A DNA stretch of 64,000 bases from Thioclava sp. SK-1 (GTDB taxonomy: Bacteria > Pseudomonadota > Alphaproteobacteria > Rhodobacterales > Rhodobacteraceae): NCBI RefSeq assembly GCF_001705665.1, contig NZ_MDHA01000069.1, forward strand, positions 124,001 to 188,000, given 5' to 3'. Below, piece after piece: positions 1 to 7,088 of this stretch. Made by a program: the position numbers and the translations under genes. The notes under the pieces were generated by a model. The model was given only the letters and a program-made list of their open reading frames with translations. It was not told where the DNA came from and did no database searches. Position 1 is the first letter of the stretch; every line of letters starts with the position of its first letter.

Positions 1-198
1 ATATTCGATCCGAACCGAGTTGGCCTTGATCGTGATGCCGCGCTCGCGCTCGATATCCATCGAGTCGAGCATTTGCGCCTTCATGTCACGTTCGGCCACC
101 GTCCCGGTGAGCTGAATCAGCCGGTCGGCGAGTGTCGATTTACCGTGGTCAATATGGGCCACGATGGAGAAGTTGCGGATGCGATCAAGGTCGGTCAT
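1..198 (-). CDS. lepA: Elongation factor 4 (LepA), N-terminal fragment
   Basis: The complement of the first 198 bases encodes the first 66 residues of a translational GTPase; the rest lies beyond the window edge. The start reads [20 protein letters not shown], followed by the rest of the P-loop (HIDHGKST) and by the switch I region with the RGITIKA motif typical of LepA/BipA/EF-G. The [22 protein letters not shown] opening fits LepA better than TypA. LepA is a ribosome-associated GTPase thought to back-translocate or remodel stalled ribosomes and to help 30S assembly. The gene is transcribed away from the copper-chaperone-like gene at 430, and the roughly 230 bases between them show no other gene. 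Confidence 0.93.
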   Translation of the reverse strand, partial: MTDLDRIRNFSIVAHIDHGKSTLADRLIQLTGTVAERDMKAQMLDSMDIERERGITIKANSVRIEY

Positions 199-429
199 GC
201 GCGCGATATATATGGGATTTGCAGAGCCGGGAAGAGGAATTCGCGCATAAGGATCGAAAGGCGTAAACACAGCAATGTCGCATATACGGCACCAGCGGCA
301 CTTTGCCCCCTTCGCCCTTTTACGCAGGCTGGCACAATAAGAACATCGTGAACGCTGCTGCACGCCTCATGATCTTGCAATGTAAGGCAGCGCAGCGCAC
401 ATAGGGAGCGTCCTTCAGGAGGTAGTTCC

Positions 430-618
430 ATGTTCTTATCCGTTCCCGGCATGACCTGCGGCCATTGCAAGACTGCGGTCGAACAGGCGATCGAAGAAGT
501 TGGCGGCAAAGCCAGCGTCAATTTAGAAGATCACGAGGTCGAAGTCAGCGGGCTTCCCGAATCGACCGTGCTGGCCGCACTGAAGGGCGCAGGCTATGAT
601 GCCCAGGTGGTCGAATAA
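430..618 (+). CDS. Heavy-metal-associated (CopZ-like) metal-binding protein
   Basis: This 62-residue protein is a single HMA domain with ferredoxin-like fold. The metal-binding loop GMTCGHC sits at residues 7-13 and supplies the two cysteines that bind Cu(I) or a similar soft metal. Length and motif match stand-alone cytosolic copper chaperones (CopZ/Atx1 type), which hand copper to P-type ATPases. A strong ribosome-binding site (AGGAGG) lies 8 bases before the ATG. No copper ATPase or CueR-type regulator is adjacent, so the partner must be elsewhere. Mercury or another metal cannot be excluded. A second copper-related pair occurs at 3141-4044. Confidence 0.88.
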   Translation: MFLSVPGMTCGHCKTAVEQAIEEVGGKASVNLEDHEVEVSGLPESTVLAALKGAGYDAQVVE

Positions 619-806
619 CCCCACCCCCCGTGTTTGGTGGCGACGCCGCGCGAACCCCATAGCAGTAGTGGCATGCACAAGGCGAGGGCCACGCAATCGG
701 CGGCAAGCCGCTGAATTGTTGAATGCGCGTTAGGAATTGATTAACCTTACCGCTTGAAAATGATGATGTCGGGCACGGACCCACATCGCGAACCCCGAGG
801 CAGATT

Positions 807-1112
807 ATGACCAAGACCATCGTTGCAGCCGCAGCACTGACATTCGTAACATTGCTCGGCTCGACCGCTTATGCCGGCTCGATTGACCGGGCATGTAAGG
901 CAGCGGGCCGGGCCGATACATCCGGGCTGTGTAGCTGCATCCAGCAGGTTGCCGACATGACCCTAAGTGGGCGCGACCAAAGCCGCGCCGCAAAATTCTT
1001 CCGCAACCCAGATGAAGCACAGCAGGTGCGTATGTCCGACCGCCCCTCGGATGAAGATTTCTGGAAGCGCTACAAGAATTTCGCAGATGCTGCGCAAGGA
1101 TATTGCAGCTGA
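807..1112 (+). CDS. Small exported conserved hypothetical protein
   Basis: The 101-residue product begins with a clear Sec signal peptide (residues 1-23, ending AYA). The mature part contains four cysteines (around residues 30, 42, 44 and 100) that could form two disulphides in the periplasm, and a charged C-terminal half. I recognise it only as a family common in Rhodobacterales; some relatives carry the name arginine transporter, for which I see no support in this sequence. A GAGG ribosome-binding site precedes the ATG. It stands alone and converges on the phosphatase at 1252. Confidence 0.75.
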   Translation: MTKTIVAAAALTFVTLLGSTAYAGSIDRACKAAGRADTSGLCSCIQQVADMTLSGRDQSRAAKFFRNPDEAQQVRMSDRPSDEDFWKRYKNFADAAQGYCS

Positions 1113-1130
1113 CCGCGTTTTTTCTTTAAT

Positions 1131-1150
1131 GCTGGCGCCTTTGCGCCAGC
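1131..1150. other. Perfect 8-bp hairpin between convergent genes
   Basis: GCTGGCGC at 1131-1138 pairs with GCGCCAGC at 1143-1150 around a CTTT loop. It lies between the stop codons of two convergent genes. No T-run follows on either strand (on the plus strand the T-run precedes it), so it is not a standard intrinsic terminator. It may stabilise or separate the two transcripts. Confidence 0.5.
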
Positions 1151-1251
1151 CATAACCGGCTTGGGCGGCATAGCCCTTAAAATCATCGCCGTCCGGTCTT
1201 GTCTTCGCCAGTGTTGTCTTAAACGCAGTGTTATTGCTCGCCTTACCCGGC

Positions 1252-1701
1252 CTATAGCCCGCCTTGCAATCGCTGCACCCAATGCCTGCTGCCCTTTTCG
1301 ATCAGCTGCAATGCCCCGGTAAAGTCGCGGCTGTAATACGGGTCAGGCACATCGGTAGTGCCAAGGCCCGGCGGCAAAAACATCTGCAGTTTGGCCTGTG
1401 ATGCCCCGCCCGCAAGCGCATTGGCATCGCGCAAATTCTGCCCATCCATAGCCAGGATCAAATCGAACCGCGCGAAATCCTCGCGCTGTAATTTCCGCGC
1501 GCGCAGCTGCGACAGGTCATAGCCACGCGCCGCAGCCGCCTGTTGCATTGGGGCATAAGGGGGCTCACCAACATGCCAGCCCCCCGTCCCGGCACTGTCC
1601 AATTGCACTGAAAGCCCCGCCTGCCCCGCAATTTTACGAAAAACGCCCTCAGCGGCAGGTGAGCGGCAAATATTGCCAAGACATAAGAATAAGATACGCA
1701 T
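1252..1701 (-). CDS. Low-molecular-weight protein-tyrosine phosphatase
   Basis: A 149-residue protein of the LMW-PTP family, cytosolic. The signature P-loop CLGNICRS (C-x5-R-S) lies at residues 7-14, and the general-acid motif DPYY sits near residues 119-122. Together these give the complete cysteine-phosphatase active site. Family members dephosphorylate tyrosine on bacterial kinases, often controlling exopolysaccharide production, but no tyrosine kinase or polysaccharide gene is nearby. The gene is divergent from the CobB gene, with only 27 bases between the two start codons, so their promoters must overlap. The ribosome-binding site is weak. Confidence 0.9.
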   Translation of the reverse strand: MRILFLCLGNICRSPAAEGVFRKIAGQAGLSVQLDSAGTGGWHVGEPPYAPMQQAAAARGYDLSQLRARKLQREDFARFDLILAMDGQNLRDANALAGGASQAKLQMFLPPGLGTTDVPDPYYSRDFTGALQLIEKGSRHWVQRLQGGL

Positions 1702-1728
1702 ACCCTACACTTAACGCAGGAGGCACCA

Positions 1729-2430
1729 ATGGCCAAGATCGTCATATTGACTGGCGCGGGGATTTCAGCAGAAAGCGGCATTCGGACCTTTCGCGCCTCT
1801 GACGGGTTATGGGAAGATCACCGGATTGAGGATGTCGCAACCCCAGAAGGCTTTGGCGCAGACCCCGAGCTTGTTCATGAGTTTTACAACATGCGCCGTG
1901 CGACTGCCGCAGCCGCCCGCCCGAACGCGGCACATGTGGCGCTGGCACAGCTAGAACGCGCGCCCCAGCATCAGGTTCTGGTCGTCACTCAGAATGTAGA
2001 TGATTTACATGAACGCGCCGGGTCGCAGCATGTCATTCACATGCATGGAACGCTGTTCGGGCATTTGTGCCATAGCTGCGACCATCGCTGGCCCGCCCCG
2101 GCAATCAGCACAGCACATGACCTTTGTCCGGCATGTCACCAGCCCGCGACCCGCCCCGATATCGTCTGGTTTGGCGAAATGCCCTATCGGATGGATGAGA
2201 TCTGGACAGCGCTGCGCGGCGCGGATCTGTTTGTTTCTATCGGGACATCGGGCAATGTCTATCCGGCGGCGGGCTTCGCCCAGGACGCGATGCGCACAGG
2301 CGTTGCCACGTTGGAACTGAACCTTGATCGCTCCAGCGGGAGTCATATATTCGACGAATCTCGCCAGGGGCTTGCCAGTGTTTTGGTGCCCCAGTGGGTT
2401 GACCAGATATGCACCGCCAAGCCTAACTGA
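1729..2430 (+). CDS. cobB: NAD-dependent protein deacylase, Sir2 family
   Basis: The 233-residue sirtuin shows GAGISAESGIRTFR (residues 9-22), the TQNVDDLHERAG motif, the catalytic histidine in MHGT, and a zinc site formed by two cysteine pairs (CHSC and CPAC). A Tyr-x-x-Arg pair is present in FYNMRR. In class III sirtuins such as SIRT5 and E. coli CobB this pair selects succinyl, malonyl or glutaryl lysine, so desuccinylase activity as well as deacetylase activity is inferred. It would act on metabolic enzymes in the cytosol using NAD+. An AGGAGG site lies 5 bases before the ATG. It is divergent from the phosphatase gene. Confidence 0.93.
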   Translation: MAKIVILTGAGISAESGIRTFRASDGLWEDHRIEDVATPEGFGADPELVHEFYNMRRATAAAARPNAAHVALAQLERAPQHQVLVVTQNVDDLHERAGSQHVIHMHGTLFGHLCHSCDHRWPAPAISTAHDLCPACHQPATRPDIVWFGEMPYRMDEIWTALRGADLFVSIGTSGNVYPAAGFAQDAMRTGVATLELNLDRSSGSHIFDESRQGLASVLVPQWVDQICTAKPN

Positions 2431-2523
2431 CACGGCATCGTGGGGATATCACCTAGCCTGCGGGGCAATCTGGTAAATATGGGCGAAAATCGGGGCCAGC
2501 ACACCAAAGCTGGAATGAATCGC

Positions 2524-2552
2524 TTGACCCGCTGCGCAATTCGTCATATGCC
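2524..2552 (+). promoter_or_regulatory. Candidate sigma-70 promoter of rpmB
   Basis: TTGACC at 2524-2529 is separated by 17 bases from TATGCC at 2547-2552, about 90 bases before the rpmB start codon. Spacing and -35 match are good; the -10 box is weaker. This is inferred from sequence only. Confidence 0.45.
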
Positions 2553-2644
2553 CCGCGGACAGAATTCCGGGCGCTGCGTAGCGGCGTCCTTTAGTGTTGA
2601 AGAACGGGCGGCACCTCGCCCATATCGAAACGAAGGATGATGCC

Positions 2645-2932
2645 ATGTCGCGCGTTTGCGAACTTACCGGCAAGGGCCCGATGACGGGCAACACTGTGAG
2701 CCACGCGAAAAACAGATCGCGTCGCCGCTTCCTGCCGAACCTTAACGATGTTACCCTGCTGTCCGAGTCGCTCGGCCAGTCGTTCAAGCTGCGTGTTTCG
2801 GCACATGGCTTGCGCTCGGTCGATCACCGCGGTGGTCTGGATGCGTATCTTGCCAAAGCAAAAGACGCTGAGCTGTCGGATAAAGCATTGAAAATCAAAA
2901 AAGCCATCGCAAAATCGCAGGAAGCTGCCTGA
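2645..2932 (+). CDS. rpmB: 50S ribosomal protein L28
   Basis: The 95-residue product starts [16 protein letters not shown] and continues with the basic [11 protein letters not shown] segment that identifies bacterial L28. L28 binds the 23S rRNA near the E site of the large subunit. The length fits the alphaproteobacterial form. The start at 2645 is preferred over an upstream in-frame ATG at 2594 because it gives the conserved N-terminus and has an AAGGATG ribosome-binding site. It is transcribed alone, between a candidate promoter at 2524 and a strong terminator at 2983. Confidence 0.97.
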   Translation: MSRVCELTGKGPMTGNTVSHAKNRSRRRFLPNLNDVTLLSESLGQSFKLRVSAHGLRSVDHRGGLDAYLAKAKDAELSDKALKIKKAIAKSQEAA

Positions 2933-2982
2933 TTTCGCGTTTAGCTTTAGGGTCTGACGAATTGGTCACCCTATAAACGATT

Positions 2983-3013
2983 AAACAGCCCGACATTTCG
3001 TCGGGCTGTTTTC
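2983..3013 (+). terminator. Intrinsic terminator of rpmB
   Basis: A 10-bp stem (AACAGCCCGA at 2984-2993 with TCGGGCTGTT at 3001-3010) around a 7-base loop is followed by TTTTC. It lies about 50 bases after the rpmB stop. Confidence 0.9.
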
Positions 3014-3140
3014 ATTTGGGCGCACCTTTTGGCAATCAGTGGCTACGCCCGGGTGTCAGTGCAATCTAAGCGTGCCGTTTTGGCGCGCTGAATTTGACAA
3101 CAAGCTTGGTTTTTTAATCTCTCGGGCTTAACCTGCCCCG

Positions 3141-3494
3141 ATGATACCGCGCCTATCTCACCCAGTGCTTTCAGTAATGCTTTGCGCATTGCTTGCCGTG
3201 ACAAGCCTGCAAATGGCCGTGGCGCGCGGACAGGCACGCGTGGCGGGACAGATTGTGCTGTGCACCGGAACCGGCGTGACCACGGTGCATGTCGACGCCC
3301 AAGGCCAGCCCATCGACCGCCCACAGATTTGCCCGGATATGGCGCTGAATTGGCTGGTTGCGGTTGATATGGCGCAGCAGCAGCCGCGCCGCCCCGACAC
3401 CAAGGCCCATCAAATCAACCGGCCTGATACGCCATTGTTGATCGCCCAAACCCAGCCGCACCGCCGCGCCCGTGACCCGCCTGCACTGTCTTAA
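3141..3494 (+). CDS. Exported hypothetical protein next to a copper chaperone
   Basis: The 117-residue protein has an N-terminal signal peptide or anchor (residues 8-28) and two cysteines, in VLCTGTG and QICPD, spaced about 23 residues apart. Similar short exported proteins with LCTG and ICPD motifs accompany PCu(A)C copper chaperones in Rhodobacterales, so I infer a periplasmic role in copper handling or cytochrome oxidase copper delivery. I cannot assign a precise function. The stop lies 40 bases before the PCu(A)C start, which suggests one transcript. The ribosome-binding site is weak. Confidence 0.65.
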   Translation: MIPRLSHPVLSVMLCALLAVTSLQMAVARGQARVAGQIVLCTGTGVTTVHVDAQGQPIDRPQICPDMALNWLVAVDMAQQQPRRPDTKAHQINRPDTPLLIAQTQPHRRARDPPALS

Positions 3495-3534
3495 TCCACG
3501 CTTTCCGAATTTAGACATATTGCTGGAGGTCCAA

Positions 3535-4044
3535 ATGGTCCCGAAATTTATGATGGGCGCGATGATCGCAGCCCTGACACTGCCCGCGCTGACAACCGCA
3601 AGCTTTGCCGATATCGCCGTTGCCAGCCCCTATATTCGCGTCTCGACATCGATGTCAAAATCAGGTGCGGCCTTCATGCAAATTGAAAACACCGGGGACA
3701 TGCCCGATCAGCTGATTGACGTGCGCTCTGACGTGGCGCAGCGGGTTGAACTGCATACACATAAAGATGACGGCAATGGCATGATGACCATGACCCATGT
3801 GCCGCAGGGCTTTACGATCCCGGCACATGGCCATCATGCGCTGGCGCGTGGCGGTGATCATGTCATGTTCCTAGGGCTGAACCGGTCGCTGGCACAAGGC
3901 GACATTGTTCCCGTGACATTGCGTTTTGAACATGCCGGCGAGATCACTGTCGACATCCCGGTCGATTTGACCCGCACACCCAATAGCGATGGGGAAATGG
4001 ATCACGGCGCCATGACCCATGACAAGATGAAAACCAGCCACTGA
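3535..4044 (+). CDS. Periplasmic copper chaperone PCu(A)C
   Basis: The 169-residue protein has a signal peptide (residues 1-26, ending SFA) and a PCu(A)C cupredoxin-like domain (residues 27-145). The copper ligands expected in this family are visible: a histidine/methionine-rich stretch around ELHTHKDDGNGMMTM and a later GGDHVMFLGL, giving the usual His-Met spread. A His/Met-rich tail (MDHGAMTHDKMKTSH) may be an extra metal site. PCu(A)C proteins deliver Cu(I) to the CuA or CuB centres of haem-copper oxidases. The start at 3535 has a CTGGAGG site; an upstream in-frame ATG at 3472 lies inside the preceding gene and is rejected. Confidence 0.92.
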   Translation: MVPKFMMGAMIAALTLPALTTASFADIAVASPYIRVSTSMSKSGAAFMQIENTGDMPDQLIDVRSDVAQRVELHTHKDDGNGMMTMTHVPQGFTIPAHGHHALARGGDHVMFLGLNRSLAQGDIVPVTLRFEHAGEITVDIPVDLTRTPNSDGEMDHGAMTHDKMKTSH

Positions 4045-4091
4045 CACTGGCCTGCGCGATATTCTGTGCGGTTTTACGGCTGCACAGTTGA

Positions 4092-4994
4092 TCATGGATC
4101 ACGCAGAAGCTCTGGTTCTAGCACAACGATTGTCGGCCTTTGCGGCAAGGTCGACAGCGACACCGTCAATGCAGATCCGCCGGGCCGGACGATATCAAAC
4201 TGCCCCCCCATCTGCGCTAAAAAGCGATCCAATGTGCCACGGCCAAACCAGTGCATCGGTATCACAATGGACGACCGCAACCGGGTCAGGATCCGCACCA
4301 TCGTCGCCTGATCCACCGTCATTGACCCGTCTACCGCTGCCATAACCACATCCAGCCGCCCCAACGCCGCATATTGCGCGGCATTTGGTTCATGATGCAG
4401 ATGGCCCAGATGCCCTACACACAGGCCTTCGACTTCGAACACGAAGATCGAATTACCATTTTCTTCGACGGATCCGAATGAGCGGATATCGGTGGTCACA
4501 TTGCGGATCAACATCTCGCCCAGATCCAGATAATGATCTGCGGCAAGCCCGTATTGATCGTGCCAACCCGGCAGCACATGGCGCACAGCCTTGGGCGGAT
4601 CGTCAGTCCAATGGCTGGAATGCGCATGGTTCATCGTAACCACATCAGGCACAAATACGGTCGGCCCGATATACCCGTTGTAATCAGTCACAACCGACAG
4701 CCCGCCCACCGTGCGCAACAAAAATTCAGAATGCTCAATGTATTGGATACGAATTGATGACGGCGGCACCGCATCGGTGAATTGCGCATGATGTAAATAC
4801 TCGATGCCGGGCGTCGCATCGGCCAAGGCAATGCAATGGCTGGGTATGCGCCCGGTGGAGGTGCGATCGGGCTGCACCTGCGGAGTCTGGGGCAGCAGCT
4901 GAGTCTGCGCCTGCACCGGCGCAATTTTCATACAGGTGGCGGCCAAAACGGCACTAAACACCAGACCAAATGGGACGAAAGGCAAGCGGGGCAT
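4092..4994 (-). CDS. Exported metallo-beta-lactamase-fold hydrolase, UlaG-like
   Basis: The 300-residue protein starts with a signal peptide (residues 1-29, ending VQA). It resembles the UlaG/RomA branch of the metallo-beta-lactamase fold: IEHSEFLLRT, TDYNGYIGP, a metal-site-like MNHAHSSHW, LGHLHHE, and a late IPMHW motif. The classic HxHxDH is replaced by HAHSSHW, where the aspartate is absent, so metal binding may be unusual. Substrate is unknown. The start at 4994 is chosen because an AGGAG site lies 7 bases upstream; an in-frame ATG at 5033 lacks one and would bury the signal peptide. It converges on the PCu(A)C gene. Confidence 0.8.
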   Translation of the reverse strand: MPRLPFVPFGLVFSAVLAATCMKIAPVQAQTQLLPQTPQVQPDRTSTGRIPSHCIALADATPGIEYLHHAQFTDAVPPSSIRIQYIEHSEFLLRTVGGLSVVTDYNGYIGPTVFVPDVVTMNHAHSSHWTDDPPKAVRHVLPGWHDQYGLAADHYLDLGEMLIRNVTTDIRSFGSVEENGNSIFVFEVEGLCVGHLGHLHHEPNAAQYAALGRLDVVMAAVDGSMTVDQATMVRILTRLRSSIVIPMHWFGRGTLDRFLAQMGGQFDIVRPGGSALTVSLSTLPQRPTIVVLEPELLRDP

Positions 4995-5137
4995 CGCGCA
5001 CTCCTGCGGTTCGGCCTGCGGCGGGCGCCACAAGGTCCAAATACCTTCAGACTAACGCCGTGGTTGCATCTGTCACGCCAAACCAGCCCAAAACACCGCG
5101 TAAAAGACGCCACCTGCGTGAAACGCATAAAGTCACG

Positions 5138-6130
5138 TCACGATAGTTTGGGCAAAACCGACAGGACCTCGGCTGCGGCCGCGGTTGGCGCGGCCCGGCC
5201 TTCGGCAACCTGTGCGCCCAGATCTGCCATTTTTGCGCGCAGATCGGGATCGGCAGTCAATTGCGCCAACAGACCCTCGCGCACCTCTGTTTCAAACCAG
5301 TGGCGGGCCTGCTCTGCCCGGCGGCGCACGAAATGCCCCTGATCGCGGCGCCATTGTGCCAAGGCCTGCATATCCGCCCATGCGGCCTCCATGCCCGCCT
5401 GTTCAATCGCAGAGACCGGCAATGCCTTTGGGAATTTTGGCGGATCATAAGGGCGCTTACGCAACAGATGCAGCGCCCCGGCGTAATCGGCCACAGTGCG
5501 CATCGCAGCAGCGCGCAAATCCCCATCCGCCTTATTGACCAAAATCAGGTCGGCCATCTCCATGATGCCACGTTTGACACCTTGCAATTCATCGCCGCCC
5601 GCAGGGGCCATGAGCAAAACAAACAGATCGACCATTTCGGCCACCAATGTCTCGGATTGGCCCACACCCACGGTTTCGATCAAGATCACATCGAACCCTG
5701 CCGCCTCGCAAAGCGACACCGCCTCGCGGGTGCGCCGGGCCACGCCACCCAGATGGGTCTGGCTGGGAGAGGGGCGAATAAAGGCCAGCGGATCACGCGA
5801 CAGCCGCTCCATCCGGGTTTTATCGCCCAAAATCGACCCCCCCGACCGCGCAGACGAAGGGTCGACCGCCAAAACAGCCACCCGCAGACCCTGGCCTGTC
5901 AACATCAACCCAAAGGATTCGATAAAAGTGGACTTGCCCACACCCGGCGTTCCAGACAGGCCGATACGCAAGGCCTGCCGCCCCGCGCCGGTCACATCCG
6001 CTAACAAATCCAGCGCCTGCGTCCGATGATCGGGGCGCGACGATTCAATCAATGTGATCGCCCGCGCCAAGGCACGCCGGTCGCCTGTTGCGATTTTTGC
6101 GCCCATCTGCGCCACTGTCATCGGGGCCAT
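5138..6130 (-). CDS. meaB: Methylmalonyl-CoA mutase-associated GTPase MeaB
   Basis: The 330-residue G3E-family GTPase carries a Walker A P-loop GTPGVGKST near residues 57-65, a VDPSSARSGGSILGDK segment, ETVGVGQSE (Walker B/switch region) and the NKAD base-specificity motif. MeaB (ArgK) protects methylmalonyl-CoA mutase from inactivation and gates cofactor loading. In organisms with the ethylmalonyl-CoA pathway it also serves ethylmalonyl-CoA mutase. The mutase is not in this window. The start at 6130 is preceded by GGAAGGCAGG; the longer in-frame start at 6265 adds 45 unrelated residues and is rejected. Mcl1 at 18656 belongs to the same metabolic area. Confidence 0.93.
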   Translation of the reverse strand: MAPMTVAQMGAKIATGDRRALARAITLIESSRPDHRTQALDLLADVTGAGRQALRIGLSGTPGVGKSTFIESFGLMLTGQGLRVAVLAVDPSSARSGGSILGDKTRMERLSRDPLAFIRPSPSQTHLGGVARRTREAVSLCEAAGFDVILIETVGVGQSETLVAEMVDLFVLLMAPAGGDELQGVKRGIMEMADLILVNKADGDLRAAAMRTVADYAGALHLLRKRPYDPPKFPKALPVSAIEQAGMEAAWADMQALAQWRRDQGHFVRRRAEQARHWFETEVREGLLAQLTADPDLRAKMADLGAQVAEGRAAPTAAAAEVLSVLPKLS

Positions 6131-6325
6131 ATCGCCTGCCTTCCGGGTCTGCCTATCTGTTGCCTGCTTTTGCGACGCGCTATCACGAACCGTCCCCAAC
6201 GTCACCGGAACGTGACGGAGTGGCAATTTCGCGCCAGTGCCGAACAGGCTATGTCCTGCTATCACTACCGACTAATATCATGCCAATCCTCATCGCACTA
6301 TGCGCCCGCACAAGGAACGCACCCC

Positions 6326-7081
6326 ATGTTGAAGACCCGACCAGCATTTCTGCACGGCACTGCGGTTGCAAGCGCCGCCTTGGTCGCCTTGACACTTTCG
6401 CTGCTGCCCGCACCCGTAAGGGCCGACCAACAAGACCATATTGTTTTTGACGTCACGCTAAAAGGGATCCGCGCCGCAGAACTGCGGATCAATGGCAAGA
6501 TCGTCGGTGATGGCTATGGTGCGAATGGCACGTTGAAAACCACCGGTCTGATCGGTGCGATTCGCAAGCTGCGCTATGACACCACGGTAAATGGCCATAC
6601 CGATGGCACGCGTTTCGCACCGATGCGCTATGAAGAAAATGCCGACACCCCATCGCGCCAATCCTCCAATACCATCGTTTATAAATCTGGCACCCCGGTG
6701 TCGGTGGCCAAAGTGCCGCCACGCCCGCGCGATGACCGTGATCTTGACCCGCGCCAGCAAAACGGCACCGTCGATCCATTGACCGCGCTTTATGCGGTGC
6801 TGCGCGATGTTGATCGTGACGCTGCGTGCAAGCTGAACGTGGCGATTTTCGACGGCGCACGCCGGTCTTCTGTGCAGTTATCGCAGCCCGAAACCAGCGG
6901 GCAGATGCTCAGCTGTCGCGGCGAATATCGCAGGGTTGCCGGATTTTCAGACAATGACATGAAAGAAAAGTCACGTTTTCCTTTCACCTTGACCTACGCG
7001 CCCGCACCCAATGGCCGATTACAGGTTGTCGAGATTTCAACAGATACCGTCTATGGAAAAGCCCGGCTAAAACGGCAATAA
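6326..7081 (+). CDS. Exported DUF3108-family protein
   Basis: The 251-residue protein has a signal peptide (residues 1-33, ending VRA) followed by a beta-rich domain starting DHIVFDVTLKGIRAAEL, typical of DUF3108. Members are periplasmic and probably adopt a barrel-like lipid-binding fold; function is not established. Two cysteines (in AACKLN and LSCRGE) could form a disulphide. An AAGGAA site lies upstream of the ATG at 6326; an earlier in-frame ATG at 6026 overlaps meaB and is rejected. The gene ends 7 bases before the hrpB start, so the two are probably co-transcribed. Confidence 0.82.
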   Translation: MLKTRPAFLHGTAVASAALVALTLSLLPAPVRADQQDHIVFDVTLKGIRAAELRINGKIVGDGYGANGTLKTTGLIGAIRKLRYDTTVNGHTDGTRFAPMRYEENADTPSRQSSNTIVYKSGTPVSVAKVPPRPRDDRDLDPRQQNGTVDPLTALYAVLRDVDRDAACKLNVAIFDGARRSSVQLSQPETSGQMLSCRGEYRRVAGFSDNDMKEKSRFPFTLTYAPAPNGRLQVVEISTDTVYGKARLKRQ

Positions 7082-7088
7082 GGGCGGT

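Noticed and set aside
1131-1150. Hairpin as terminator of the gene at 807
   Set aside because: The T-run lies before, not after, the stem on the plus strand, and A-rich sequence follows on the minus strand.
5261-6004. Long open frame on the plus strand across meaB
   Set aside because: It is antisense to a well-supported GTPase gene and has no motif or ribosome-binding site.
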